Assembly: GCF_905147045.1 (NCBI RefSeq)
Contig: NC_065894.1
Span: 6,485,501 to 6,549,500 of the forward strand
Direction: 5' to 3'
Origin: Nymphalis io
Lineage: Eukaryota > Arthropoda > Insecta > Lepidoptera > Nymphalidae
Length of the DNA stretch: 64,000 nucleotides
Under the pieces are notes generated by a model. It was not told the DNA's origin, searched no databases, and saw only the letters and a program-made list of their open reading frames with translations. This document shows, one piece after another, positions 1 to 12,469 of this stretch. Numbering within the stretch: the stretch's first letter is position 1; each line of letters opens with the position of its first letter. The position numbers and the translations under genes are program-made.

Positions 1-880
1 ATCGCGCTTACCGAAAACAAATGTTCGCTATTCATTGTGTCCGATTCTTTGTAAACTTATTACATTCTATCGGTGTCTTCTCTTGCTATTATTTGTGTCA
101 AATGTTTATTTTTGACGGGCACCTAAGCTCGGGTAACGCGGTGTCTCAGCAACATGTGTATCTTATGATTTTCTGTATGATGTACAAACACATCTGCATA
201 AATACACATTAAGAGGCGGCGCACGTTTTATAATAAACAACGACTATAACCAACTCTACGTGTATGTAAATGTATGACGTACGTTTTCCAGGAGGTGTAC
301 AATGCACTTTTATAGTTCGACAGACGCGTCGGACTCGTGGCAAAAGTGAAGTCAAATGTCGATAAATATTGGAAATAAAATAACGTAAACAAGACAATTA
401 ATTTACTTAAAATAAGTTTCTTAATGTAAGCATTTGAAGTTAAAAATGAAATGAAATTAAGTTTCAAAATAGCTTCATAATCATAAGTACTTATATCGTA
501 TTCGTAATTAGATTTTTTTCTCTAGAGGTAATTAATATTTGTTATCGGAGTTATTATGTTGATTGACAGGTTTGCTTGAGTTGACATTGATTTTCGATAT
601 AACCGGTATTAAAATATACTATGTGACAATTATCCGAAGTCATTTAGTCATTATGTTTTAAGAAAAAATATAAGCTTCATATGTAAAAAAATAAACATAC
701 TATATACAATATGATTCATAAATAAACATACCTTATAAATTTTTGTATTAAAAAAATACAAATATGTACCAAAACGGTATTGTTATATCAAAAGAATTAT
801 CCGAATAAAAAGAGATATGTTATGTTTCGATTCTTATCAATAAACTTACTCGATTAATATCGATATTTTTATATCGAGTA
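1..880. other. AT-rich non-coding stretch
   Basis: No gene recognised. The short open frames here overlap on both strands, have no recognisable motif and look like chance frames. The only G+C-richer patch is about 285-350, where CACTTTT and AAAAGTG arms could pair around a GACGCGTCGG core; the pairing is imperfect and I give it little weight. Confidence 0.6.
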
Positions 881-889
881 TGAATAAAT

Positions 890-1010
890 AAGGACAGACA
901 GCCGAGTCTGCAACCGCAACTTGTAAGCTTGTCACGCACTTCCCTAAATGCCTCTTGTAGCATTGTCTCAAGGGGGCTCAGTGTTTAAGGATCGAAGCTT
1001 TCTTCTTGAA
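890..1010. promoter_or_regulatory. G+C-richer island, possible regulatory element
   Basis: About 120 bp of complex, non-repetitive sequence with clearly more G+C than the flanks. No open frame of note and no similarity to the repeat families seen elsewhere in the window. Such islands often mark conserved regulatory DNA in insects, but that is inference from composition only. Confidence 0.25.
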
Positions 1011-2309
1011 GAGTTTTAACGACTAACATGCATTACTTAAATAAGAAGAATAGTGAACAAATTATTTGAACTTTGCGATTTATATTTACAATTAGACATT
1101 TATTTTACTTATTACAATGACACATATTAAGCAGTCTTCAAATCCAGAGTAAACAGGTTTCTTCTAGGCTAGCGAGCTACATCCTAGACCGTGCTTAAGA
1201 TTAGGCAACTCAACGGTCAAACGCTGGCCTATTAAGTATAAAAAAAACCTGGCTATATGGCGAGCTATAAATAATTTGAAATTATTGTTAAAACTTATTT
1301 GAGTGTTTATACATTATTAAATTAAAAGTACTTAAAAGACCTTTTTCTTTTAAAAATAGATTTTCTTTGAAATCCGAACTTTACAACCAACGACAAAAGT
1401 ATTTATCTGAATCTATCATATTTATCTAAAAACTAGTTTTACTTATGATATGATTATCCCTTAAGATAAATAGCACTAAATTAATGATTAATTAGTACGA
1501 CCAGGATGTTATGTTATTAAAGCCATTTGTTATAGTAATTTAGCTCCTAAGTTTGTAATATGACGTTTTTTTTATTATTATATAATTTATCATCTGATTT
1601 ACATTTTTTTATTAATAACTAATTATATATAATGATGTTTTAAAAAAGAATCTGTGAAATATGATAAATCATCACAATTAATCTTTTTTATCGATTTCGA
1701 CATAATCTTCAAATCCATGCATATAAAGAGAGAGGGTAAAGAGAGCAGGGTGTTTGTTCGTAAAATATAAAAAAAATAAGTTCTTTGCCATATACGAAAA
1801 CACACCACAGAAGTACATATTTCTTTCGTTTATGGATCGAGTTAAAATAAATGAAATTCAATAAATATTTTAATGATAATTCGTGTTAAGAAGATTTAAG
1901 TCGTTAGTATTATTAGTATGTTTAATCTCTACCACATATGACTATACGACATATTCTTTCTAAGTTTACTCTAATAGACTGGTTATCTATTTATATAATC
2001 TATATTTTTTTAAATATTTTATGAGGGCTAGTAGATAGATTATCTTACGGTAATCATCTTCGTCTATAGATATTGGCACAACGAGAAATAGAAAAGCGCT
2101 TCGAAAGCTGTCAATGGTAAGCCATGCCATCTAAAATCCTAAGTTCTTTGTGCCTTTATTACACTAGCTCACTGACATTATAGTGAGGGAAGTACTGACA
2201 TTTTAAAATTCTTGTGACATAAGCCACTCCTGATTTATACACTAAACATCGATTGAAGTCTAAGCAATTTATATGTTTAAGTCTCAAAATCGCAGATTTA
2301 TACTTTGAT
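1011..2309. other. AT-rich non-coding stretch
   Basis: No gene or clear repeat seen. A slightly more complex patch lies at 1140-1240 between AT-rich flanks; its origin is unknown. Confidence 0.55.
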
Positions 2310-2692
2310 AATAAAATGCCTCGTTGGTCTAGTGGCTTGATATAAGGCCGCAGACCTGGAGGTCCTGGGTTCAATTCCCAGGTCGGGCCAATAAAAAGTT
2401 ATTGGGTTTTTCTGTAAGAAAAATTCTCAGTAGCAGCCCGGAGTCTGGAAGTTGGAAGTGTGTACACTCCCGTGCCTCGGAAAGCACGTAAAGCCGTTGG
2501 TCCTGCGCCTGAACTCTTTCCGGTCGTGTCGGATTGCCGTCCCATCGGATTATGAGAGTTAGGGAATAGAGAGTGCACCTGTGTTTGCCCACACACTTGT
2601 GCACTATAATTGCGTAGTTGGCTAATCTCTCTTGAGATTGGCCGCCGTGGCCGAAATCGGTCTGGAGGACATTATTATTATTAATAAAATGC
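2310..2692 (+). repeat. SINE family C, near full-length with target-site duplication
   Basis: A tRNA-derived SINE. The head (about 2317-2391) has A-box-like (TGGTCTAGTGGC) and B-box-like (GGTTCAATTCC) motifs of an internal RNA polymerase III promoter. A body of roughly 290 bp follows, ending in an ATT-repeat tail. The 10-bp sequence AATAAAATGC occurs at 2310-2319 and again at 2683-2692, bracketing the element as a target-site duplication and overlapping its first bases. The best-preserved family C copy here; the others are near 6.6, 34.7 and 55.3 kb. Antisense open frames over it (2159-2604) are by-products of the repeat and are not genes. Confidence 0.85.
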
Positions 2693-3864
2693 TATAATAA
2701 TAAACTGTCTTGTAAAGTAATTACACCAATTACCAATCATCTTCTTATATGTTGACATAATTAGTCACCATTTTCGTTATCACAGATTCATTTTTTTATT
2801 AATAATAATTTCATCTAACTATAAAACATATTTACTAAAGATCAACGACATACTAATCATCATATTGTTCCCGGGTTCAGTGTCCCGTATTTTCTAATTT
2901 GGCGTTACAGTACGAAGGTTTTCCGAAGAATTATCAAAAAAGTGCAGATTGAATCACATACACAGCATGTATGGAGAATTGATCTGAAATTCTCGGGCAA
3001 CCGTATTCAATCTGGATAAAGTCCGTGGACTTCCTGAACCCTAATAAGTGATAATTGGCTGGCTTCAAATCAGAGAAGCCTCGCAGTCGTAGTAGTTTGG
3101 TCATATTTATCATATTTTTTACCTATCCTCTAACTGCATTTGTATGTGACTCAATAAAGAGACACGAATCCTTATTTCAAAATTATACCGTCACAAACTC
3201 AAAATTCAGTTTTTAACACAAAACAAGGAAATGAAGCGAACGACGTCGTGCGATACAGCTAGTTAATGAGAACAAAGAAAACTATAGAGCGGACTTATTT
3301 AAAGGTAATTTTACCTTCCTCATGCGTTTAGATACGAGGTCACGGTTCTTCCGGGTTACCTCACTTAAAATGAGAAATGATTACATTTATTATTATATAT
3401 AGCCATTAAGTTGTATTTAAAACGAGCGCTATTTTTCATTGATTTAAACTATATATATCCGTGAGAAAATATTAATTATCAAAAGGTCATAAGTAGGCTT
3501 AAAATTTATGTATCTGGTACAAATCGTCTTGAAACAAGATTGTAACATTTTAATTTGATTTAATTTCTTGCTTAACATCATGAGGTTTTTTTTGCATGTA
3601 ATGTTAACATTGCTATATTATAATATTAATTGTTAATTATTTTGGTTGACGGATATATAGTTATTTTTAAACATCATATATATTTTTAAATGAATTGTCA
3701 ATTCATAAATTATAAAGAGCTATGGCAAAATTATGTTATTGCTTTATTTATAAAAAAAAGTTGTAGTTTTTAATATATATTTTATATTTTTTACTTATCG
3801 TTAATACCAATCCACGCGGTCATGATATCTACAGTAGTTGTTTTTAATTTTCATTCGTGTATTT

Positions 3865-3916
<52 letters not shown>

Positions 3917-4984
3917 TCATTTGAGTTATTATGATAAAAATAAAATGATATAACATATTCTTGACGATTCTTGATTTACTTAAAAATATTGAGTACTGGT
4001 AACTTGGAACTATAATTCATTAAGTGTCAAAAGTGCTAGTATGAGCTCACTAGAATAAATATATATTGATTCAATTTCAAAATCATAGTCTAAAACAAAA
4101 AGTAGTTTTACTTATTTTTGCAAAATTAAATGTAATAAAGTTAATTTTAAAAATAAAGGAATTATGTGAAAATTATTTGTCTTTGTATTCTTTGATTCCT
4201 TCTTTATTCAAGCTGAATTTAAATTTAAATTAAATAAATTATTTATTGCGGCACATAAGCCTTAGTTAATATATTCGAACATTAAAAACAACAGTATTAA
4301 AAATCTGCCCGTGACATTTGCAAACAGTACACTTCGATCATAATTATTATTAAAGCAAACAACTTGCTTACAAACATTTATTTGTCTTTTAGCGTTCAAA
4401 AAGTTTAAGTTTTAAATAAAAGAATAACTAAAATATTATCATTGACATTTTGCTAATTTGTTGTAAACATAATACGGATATACTTATACATTCTATAGTG
4501 AGACTTAAAAATATGAAACAAATGTCATACGAATAACGAGAGGTGATTTTTTATATGTAGGTAAGTATGGTTTTTGTTATCTACTTGAAGTTCTCGTACA
4601 ATAAAACAAGGGATGATATCTTTAACGTTACTATTACACTATTTCTGCGTTTTATATTGTATAGTCGACGCAGGATAGATAAGAGCGGCACCCATTCGAC
4701 ACATCCTTATTCCAAGGACAGGCGGCGGCAAATCAGCAGCCAAATGCTAATTCATACGCCACGGTGAATACCTTATGCGAACTAAAAAAAAACTACCGTA
4801 TCGTATATCTATGTATATATATTTCGTAACATGAAATCATTAAAGATAAATAGGCTGGGCATGCAGTAAATATTCTATAGTTGTGTTAAAAGTAAAATAT
4901 AATTCATTCATGGAGTGGACACTATATGTTTACTACATGTCAATTAATAACACCTGAGTTCACTCAAACAAAGAAAGCAAATTA
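2693..4984. other. AT-rich non-coding stretch with a complex patch at 2860-3290
   Basis: Mostly featureless AT-rich DNA. The part at 2860-3290 is more complex, and about 3225-3265 ends in a CAGCTAGT motif resembling the end of family D, so it may be a decayed transposon. A small hairpin (AAGGTAA/TTACCTT) lies near 3303. No gene seen; the 66-codon frame at 4567-4767 has no recognisable features. Confidence 0.5.
3869..3912. repeat. (AT)n microsatellite
   Basis: Uninterrupted AT dinucleotide run of about 22 units. Likely length-polymorphic and prone to assembly or sequencing length error. Confidence 0.95.
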
Positions 4985-5330
4985 AAATCAGTTTGTTGGC
5001 AGCCGCTGTACTCACATCCGCCAAAAACAAAGTCCTTGACCTTCTTCATCCGAGTTTATCTGACTTAAAAATAAGAGTAGCCGTGAACTGTGGTATGAGT
5101 GTGCGAATAGATGTGTTCTGCTGCATGAACGAGAGACTCGTTGTCGCAAGCCGGTCGGCCTTCAGTGCTTCACAAGGCCCCTTTGTGTGTTCCGTACATC
5201 AAAGTACAGGCTCTTGTGCATAAAGACGTATATGGTTTTCAATTTAGGAAGAGTGCTTGTGTAGAGCTGCCTAGATGCGAAGACGACGGCATTGTACCCA
5301 TCCTACACATTTTGTTCCTTAACTAAAGTG
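4985..5330. promoter_or_regulatory. G+C-richer complex island, unknown function
   Basis: About 350 bp of balanced-composition, non-repetitive sequence, one of the longest such islands here. Two overlapping frames cross it (76 and 61 codons, both starting at TTG), but neither has an ATG-led context, known motif or splice-site frame, so I do not call a gene. It could be a conserved non-coding element, an lncRNA exon or an old transposon fragment. Confidence 0.3.
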
Positions 5331-6474
5331 ATCTTAATGGAATCAATATTCTATTCGAGGAAATGTTAGTGCTGTTCCTTTAAATATAAAATTAAATATT
5401 ATCATTTTGTAGTACATATTTTATAAATTACGTGCAGCTGTGTATACAAAATGAGCGTGTTATAGTTTATTATTTAGGTTAAACACAATAAACAAGGAAT
5501 TGGGACGAGACAAGTGTTTCGTATTTTACTATATTTGTGTGTATAACATTTGAGTCAATTAATTATGAAAAAGTCCTTTGTGTCTACTTATAAGTCAGTT
5601 CGTGGAATCTCAAGGCACCAATTAACTTTAGGAGCGAGATGTCGGAACAGCGGGTCTTTGTTTTTGGCGAAAATTTGGCACGTCTTAGCAATTTTCTTAA
5701 ATCAGATAATACAGTCGCATATTCCAAATAAGACGAGTTTTTTGCTTTATAACGTACACAGACGAAGTAAAGATTTTATGAACTAGTACTTCGCTACTAT
5801 TTGTCTAGGAATTTTCGGCGTAATACTATTCTACCTCATTTTTTTTGCGCGATTATCTTTATGTACTTCTTCTTATCCTAAAAAAATAACATTACATTTT
5901 ATTATGATCACGTTTTCTGTTATGTAAAGTATCCGAAAATTTGGTTTTTCAAATATGTAAAAAGATATGCTCTAAAAATACAGTATTCAAAATTATAGGA
6001 TTTTGTTTATTATATAATTTTTTCCGCACTAAGCCGTCTATAACTCTTAAACTTTCAAAGAATTCGATTACAAGATGTTTTTCCAAAGTTTTCATTTGGT
6101 ATATCGATAAACCGTAAAAACAACAATGAAAAAGACGAAAAAAATAGAACTATACCAAATATTTTCAAGGATGTGGCAAATTGTAAATGTAAATCTTTAT
6201 AGTCTTAAGTACCTGCAATTCTCGCATTTTTTCTCCAAGAGGTATCAAAGAAAGCCGCAAGCGAGAACCAGTTTTTAATATGCCTTTAATTTAAATAATA
6301 GCGCCTAAGGCGAGCTGTCGGGCAGATATTTTTACGATTCTCTAGAGGACTAATCGACTAAATTATATGCAAACAGCGTTAATTAATAGGGCTTTTTATA
6401 TTTGCTATTGCAACATTGTTGCAAGTATGGGGTAAAATTGGATAACTGTTTTCGTGAGGTGATAATATATCTTA
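5331..6474. other. Non-coding stretch with a small complex island
   Basis: AT-rich. A complex patch at about 5580-5690 contains TTTTGGCGAAAA at 5662-5673, close to an E2F-type site (motif match by eye). A second patch lies at 6240-6345. The 78-codon frame at 5550-5786 has no recognisable domain and is probably chance. Confidence 0.4.
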
Positions 6475-6624
6475 ATGGTAGGACTTTGTGCAAGCCCGTC
6501 TTGGTAGGTACCACAAACTCATCAAATATTTCCCCGCTAAACAGCCACTGTAACCAAAGGGATATAACATCTTCCCAACGTTAGTGGTGCATTGACGATG
6601 TGAAGAACGGTTAATATTTCTTAA
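6475..6624 (-). repeat. SINE family A, diverged fragment
   Basis: Matches the family A order on the minus-oriented copy: GGTAGGACTTTGTGCAAGC, then the TAGGTACCAC and CTCATCA blocks, then the TGGTGCATTG block and AATATTTCTT. Well diverged and lacking the 3' end. It abuts a 5'-truncated family C element, so the two form a composite, probably by insertion or deletion at the junction. Confidence 0.7.
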
Positions 6625-6905
6625 GGGCCAATAAAGAGTTTTTGGGTTTTTCTATTAAGAAATTATCAGTAGCAATCCGAAGTTTGGAAGTTTGCAAAGT
6701 GAACTGATTTTTAATTATCAGCAACTTGGAAAGCACGCAAAGTCATTGGTTCAGCGCCTGAATTCTCATTGGCTTATGAATGTGATAAAATGAATAAAAA
6801 GTGAACCTGTGTTTTCACACACACTATAGCATTGTTTGATTAGTTGTATTTTCCGTTGAGAATAACCGCCGTTACCTAAATCATTCAGGTACTATCATCA
6901 ATATC
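6625..6905 (+). repeat. SINE family C, 5'-truncated and diverged
   Basis: Begins at the GGGCCAATAAA block that follows the tRNA head in the 2.3-kb copy and runs through the same body to an ATCATCAATATC tail. The tRNA-like head is missing, so it lacks a polymerase III promoter. It joins directly to a family A fragment. Confidence 0.75.
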
Positions 6906-7292
6906 AAACGAAAGTGATACTAATTACTACATTAACTATGCTTAAATATTTAATGCTTTATTGTTCTTTAATCGTTAGTTAAATGAATTATGAATAGATT
7001 TAGACGTTTATCATATTAAACATTACAAATAATGTTTAGAACGCATACAAAGATCGGTTTAATAGTTCAATTATATTAAAGAGTCTCGTGTTGTGTTAAA
7101 TACTTTCGTTTTTTATTTAATCAGATACAATTAGGGCATGGTCGTATTAGTATATTTGATCGTTTATATAGAGCCTTGAAATGCTAATAAAGTTGCCGAA
7201 GAAGATTCATATTAAGTGCATTATTATGTATATTTTTAAATATAAAATAAAAACAATCTCTCATAATTTGATTGTGTATATTTTTCTGTTTC
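6906..7292. other. AT-rich non-coding stretch
   Basis: Nothing recognised. Confidence 0.6.
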
Positions 7293-7396
7293 ATAAATAA
7301 ATATGAATATAACTTTGTTAAATTTAAAAACCTTTAGTAGTTATATTATTTACTAAGGTATTTTAATTTAACAAAGTTATATTCATATTTATTTAT
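7293..7396. repeat. Long foldback hairpin (47-nt arms)
   Basis: The left arm 7293-7339 and right arm 7351-7396 are inverted copies. The outer 32 bp pair perfectly and the inner 15 bp pair with a few mismatches and an extra base, around an 11-nt loop. The sequence is AT-rich throughout. It could be a small foldback transposon (MITE), a product of template switching, or the stem of a hairpin RNA precursor. I cannot define a flanking duplication. Confidence 0.85.
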
Positions 7397-9125
7397 AGGC
7401 AAACATAAAACATAAAAAACCCTTATTCTTCTCTATTTATCAACCGACGTTTTTTTCTTTGGTTGCTATTGACGTTTTTGGCTTTAGTAATATCAGTAAA
7501 AATGGAAGTAGGAATAAAAAAAAATATATTTTCGAAACATGCAAATTTATAGGTATTAATTTTTTCTTCAAAATGATTATTTTCCGTGACAATTTCGATC
7601 ATTGGGCTAAAACTATCTACATCAACAAAATTAATACAGTAATAGTTTGTTTATAAAGTTTAACGAACCCATCATGTGTTTTTATTCGTCGAATGCCTAC
7701 GTAATGGTCGCCAAAATATCAGATAAATATTTCTTTAATAGTCGCAAAATATCTTGACGTCACAACATTGGATCGGTTAGATTTTTAACTATTGAATACT
7801 TACTTGTAACTGATATATTTGCATATTTATGTTTTATGGCAACAATATTACACATTAGTGTGCTATAATCGTAACGATTTTAAAATTCTCCTAAATTATT
7901 GAAGTAGAGCCTCTTTTGGCGCGAGTAATAAATTTCAATTATCTGCAACTCATCTGAGTAAATATGTTTTCCTTCTGTCAAGTGTACTTAGTACTGTAGA
8001 GCTTGTAAAAAATGAACGAGTCTAAATTATATTATTTATGACGAAACTATTCGCTTATAGTAAAATATTAAAATTTTAAGCTGCAACAAAATTTCTGAAC
8101 AAATAAATAGCTCTATTTTAGTTAAAAAATGATAATCTGCAAGTAAGCTTGAAACATATCTTTCTCAATAGTTGCATTATTGAGGTGATATGTTATGACT
8201 TTATAAGTTAAATATAACCTTTTCGAATTAGTTACGCAAGTTCATTCGTAACGGTAAGACGTTTTCGTGGCATAGTTACAAGTCTTAAATGCGTCTCTTA
8301 TGTAACGTGGTCATAGCGTGACTGTCGCCATTTGTATTCAACAAATATTTGACCACATTTATAGGTTGCATCATTATAACACGATATTAAAATTTAGTTA
8401 AATAAGTCATTCTTTAAAAAAAAAATTACGTATTTATCTGATCGGTCTTTGGTAAATTGCCATGCATTACAATAAACGATCATTTATAATAATATTAATT
8501 AAATAAGTCTCAAAGTACATAATATAAGTCATAAAGTTATGAGTATTATAATAGGGAAATGAAATATAATTAGTGATTATTTGAAAATGTCAAATTATAA
8601 ACTTCGCTCGGTGTACGTAACAAATGATGGTATACCATTAAGTTCCCTGTGAGTCATGCTGACAATAAAATCATTCGCTTTATTTCCGCTATAATGGCAG
8701 CAACTCATGCATCAACATATGTCCTGCATGTTGCAGCATTGCGTATTTCTGTGAATCAGCCATAAGCATTTTAAAGGCATAAGAAAAAGGAAAAATAACG
8801 TTATTTTATTTCTGAATACTTAATTAATGAAAAACAAAAATTTTGAAAGAAAAATAAATTTTAAGATCAAAGGGAGTATATGCTTGGCATATTTTTGTTT
8901 TATCTAAAAATATTTTATTATCAAGAAAATTATATGCTGTCACTATTGCGACTGCTAATTTGCCATCCAAGGATATACGCATTATGTATGCACATAGAGA
9001 AAAGCAAGGTTTTTTTTTGTGTAATGATATAAATAATATTATAAATAATGTATCTTATGTTAAGGATTTTATATTACTGATTATAATTGTAGCTATCTGA
9101 CTTTACTTGCTATTCGAATCACGAG
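7397..9125. other. AT-rich non-coding stretch
   Basis: No gene or repeat recognised. The 65-codon frame at 7459-7656 is AT-driven and featureless. Confidence 0.6.
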
Positions 9126-9153
9126 AGTGACTCCAGTACTGACTGGAGTCACT
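9126..9153. repeat. Perfect 12-bp hairpin
   Basis: AGTGACTCCAGT at 9126-9137 and its exact reverse complement at 9142-9153 flank a 4-nt loop. Its mixed composition makes a chance match unlikely. One of several short-loop perfect hairpins in the window. Confidence 0.85.
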
Positions 9154-9174
9154 AAATTGAGCATTTTTCACAAC

Positions 9175-9178
<4 letters not shown>

Positions 9179-9223
<45 letters not shown>

Positions 9224-9226
9224 TAA
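9179..9226. repeat. (AT)n microsatellite
   Basis: AT dinucleotide run of about 20 units ending in an ATACATATAT variant. Confidence 0.95.
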
Positions 9227-10521
9227 ATTATTTAAAAAACTTTATTGAGTAAATTATAGAGGTTGGTACAGAAGGCGGACATAATGCCAGAAGGCATTTT
9301 GTACGAGTCAACCTTTAGGCTAATCAGAAATACATGAAGGCGGTAGTACAACTAAACAATAATATTTAAATAAGTAAATTACACACATAAACATCAAATA
9401 AAAACTATAAAGGAATATGCAAATAAGTATGGTCAAAAAATAAATAATAAAAACAATTAAGAGACATTATTCAGGAAATGTTCGTGCAGATGATGTCTTA
9501 TAGTGAGCTATACAAAAGTGCCTGAAACAAAAGGGTTTAAATATAAACACTAATATTATAAACAGGTATTTTTTTTCACTTTTTCGTAGAATTAGCTAAT
9601 CTATGCCTAAAGTCAGCAAATGTTTAATTTCATGTTTCAAACCGTGTTTTACGAATAATTCTGAAGGATATGGAATAGTTGTTTTATCTATAAAGTAGTT
9701 TTTCCCAACTTCTAGCGCCGCAGCGACTAACTTAACAAATAAATACATGTTTGAAGTATGAGTGACATGCGACTATTTTATATCGAGAAAATTATATTAT
9801 TATTTTTTTACATTTCAACAGTTTCTTATGCATATGTATGTAGTATAATATAATTCCCTAATTTTAACCGTAATCAAATAAAATGGTTTCATTAGAAATG
9901 ACTAATTTTATTTTAAAATTCCCGTACATTTACATCGATTTTTTCCGATATAGTTTATCCATATTGATTCATCATTAAAGCATTATTACCAGACTATTAT
10001 TGATTCATCATGTCATTTTTGATTGCTGGCAAAACGGACTAACGTAAAACGAATTAGTGATTACGCAGCAAAATTTCAAGATACACAAATAATATGAATA
10101 CTTTCATGAGTCATCGATGACTCGTAATCATTGGTAAATATTAGTAATACATTTTATTTACATTTACGGGGGTAACATTGGTGTTGATTTGATTGAAATA
10201 AATCAATGATTACTAATTATAGAAAATGAAAATTAATTAATAAATGAAAGTTAAATAAAAATCTCAACATAGACACACAAAAGATAGATTGATCAAATCC
10301 GGACAAGCACCATTGAGATTTGACGTAGTCAATTAACATTATACGATCAAAAAGTTGCATAATTATTTATAAAATTCTTTAGCTAGAAAAAAGTATATTT
10401 TTTTTTCGTTTTATTGTTTTATTTTAGCATTTTTGGTGGAAAAAAATTTCTACACAATTAGAAACCAGTTGTAAATTATTTTTTTGTATCTAACCAGGCC
10501 ATTTCGCTTTTGCTTTTGTTT
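9227..10521. other. AT-rich non-coding stretch
   Basis: Nothing recognised beyond homopolymer runs. Confidence 0.6.
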
Positions 10522-10562
10522 CAATTTATGTTTAAATTAATAAATAATTTAAACATAAATTG
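10522..10562. repeat. Perfect 18-bp hairpin
   Basis: Arms 10522-10539 and 10545-10562 are exact reverse complements around a 5-nt loop. AT-rich. Candidate template-switch palindrome or the remnant of a foldback element. Confidence 0.85.
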
Positions 10563-10624
10563 TAATTATATTTATAATGTTTATTTCCAATCACAATACC
10601 TGTCAAAAATGTGACAATCGATTA

Positions 10625-10760
10625 TAGTGCCGTACGTGTGAGCCGGAACACCAATACGGCCTCGTCTGAGCCTTACAGGAAGCTACTGCTTCCGAGCGGA
10701 AGTAAGTGACGGGGCGCGTCATTTCCTCAAACCGGCCGCCGTTGCTTATCACAAAGCACT
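10625..10760. promoter_or_regulatory. G+C-rich island with clustered ETS-like cores
   Basis: A sharply bounded G+C-rich segment in AT-rich DNA. It has five GGAA/TTCC cores: 10645-10648, 10678-10681, 10690-10693, 10698-10701 and 10723-10726. Several have good ETS flanks (ACAGGAAG, CGGAAGT). AAACCGGCC, a partial Grainyhead-like match, follows at about 10729-10737. No open frame spans it. Likely an enhancer or promoter candidate; the motif calls are by eye and the function is inference. Confidence 0.4.
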
Positions 10761-11218
10761 GATTAAGGTGTATTCAACTTTCGCGGGTTTTTTGTTCAAT
10801 GATTACAAGATAACATTGATGTTGTCTTACAATAACATACCAAAAAGATAATTAATAATTGACATTCTCCATTTTTATTAAGTATCGATGTAGAATTAAT
10901 ATATTTGATTACTACATCCATTACAATAATTGTTATAAATGAGGATTTATTTACAGTAGGAAACAATACATTTTCTGATCGTTTATGAATCTGTGTTCTA
11001 ATTATAGCTAAATTTATGTTTCAACATCTAAGCTTCTTAGTCCTTAGAAGTCTTCTAATAAAGAAAAATAATTTAATCCATCTTGATACACTAAGGAAGG
11101 CATGAATGATTAATTATAAATCTATCAAAATGACTAGTGAAGCTGGTTTCCTTATGATACTTCCTGTACTGTCAGCATGGTATTTATTGTAAGCACAAAT
11201 TTACCTGTTAAAAAACTC
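10761..11218. other. AT-rich non-coding stretch
   Basis: Nothing recognised. Confidence 0.55.
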
Positions 11219-11290
11219 AAGGTTTGACCGGATTTGAACCCACGACCTTCTATTTAAGATTTACGTATCTACTAGGCAGTTCTGTCTAGG
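11219..11290 (-). repeat. SINE family B head fragment
   Basis: Contains the reverse complement of a tRNA-like B-box region (GGATTTGAACCCACGA) and the AAGATTTACGT junction seen in the 21-kb copy, then a degraded A-box. Only the head remains. It is not a functional tRNA, because the acceptor stem does not close. Confidence 0.6.
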
Positions 11291-11352
11291 CCTCTGATAC
11301 TGAATACAAGTACATAATATTTGTTGGTTTGCGTAAAATTCCAATACAGATA

Positions 11353-11545
11353 AGGAGCCGTGATGGCCTAGTGGTTAGAAGACGAGAATTTTAACAAATT
11401 ATTCCGAGTTCAAGCAATCAAGTATCACTGCATTTTAATGTGCTTAATTTGTGTTTATAATTTATCTAATGCTCAGCGGTTAACGAAATCAACGTGAAGA
11501 AACCAGCATGCAGCACACGAAAATCTGCCACAATTGCCTGGACAC
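11353..11545 (+). repeat. SINE family B, diverged partial copy
   Basis: The head GGCCTAGTGGTTAGAA has the A box. Body blocks follow in the usual order: ATTTTAATGTGCTTAATTTG, a GTTTATAAT block, AACGTGAAGAAACC and AAAATCTGCCACA. The 3' end is missing. It lies in opposite orientation to the head fragment just upstream. Confidence 0.7.
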
Positions 11546-12465
11546 AAACGATACTGCGTCTTAACCTCTTAGCTTGCATGCCGTTAACCTACAAAGTACT
11601 TATCATCATAGATCATCTGCCAATATCGTTTTATCATCTGCCAATTTTGCTGGACGTCCGAAGTTTGTGTATCGAGTTATAGGACGTCGTTACTGCTTCG
11701 ACACAAATGTGTTTCTCCTGTGTGGCTTTTCCTCCTATCGTTTTTATTTTAATAATTAATATCATTTGTATATCTATATATTTTTTTATTTAATAATTAA
11801 TGAATGAGTTATTCAACTAGAACTTACATGTTATGGTGACGGAAGCCAGCAATACTTCCTATTGCCCTCAATCTCGATTATGCAGTCGGAAGAGAAGGGA
11901 CTATTGATAATTCTACATGAAATATATTTTATTTTCGGTCAAAATGTATAATGTTACGAAACAAATCCACTCAAACACCTTTTCAATTCAAAAGTGTCGT
12001 GTAATATTAATAAAAAATAAAAATCCTTCGAAAATATCAAAAAAGTCTCACAAAAGACTATAGAGATGACTTGTCTTTCAAAATGCAGTTAAAATTAGTA
12101 TAAAGGTGTATAAATAATACTGTTTTACGAACTACATACTTAAATACTGCAATAATGTTGTTATGTCAAAACTCATAAAATGTTGTTACTAACCTACAAC
12201 TATTTTATGCATTAAATTTCTTATACGCAAAGTTTCAAATGCAGGAGGTCATAATATCGTGGAAAAATACTTAACGATGCAAATAGTTTGGTAACTAACT
12301 TGTGGTTATTAGGTGTCCACTCTTGAACTGCGCTTTTATGGCTTAGCATAATTTCTGTACAGATTCCATTTCAACATTTAATATACATTGCTGTTTATAT
12401 TATACACCTGATTCGTGAGTTAAATATGTAGCATTCAATGTATTTAATGTTCGTCGATTCTTCAA
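11546..12465. other. AT-rich non-coding stretch
   Basis: No gene recognised. Two overlapping frames of about 60 codons at 11494-11759 start inside the SINE and are not credible. Confidence 0.55.
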
Positions 12466-12469
12466 TACG

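Noticed and set aside
2317..2391. A tRNA gene
   Set aside because: A and B boxes are present, but the sequence continues into a SINE body and the same head recurs in other copies. It is a tRNA-derived repeat head.
4555..4570. Splice-donor-like TAG|GTAAGTA
   Set aside because: Strong donor match, but the upstream sequence is plain AT-rich DNA with no acceptor or promoter signal.
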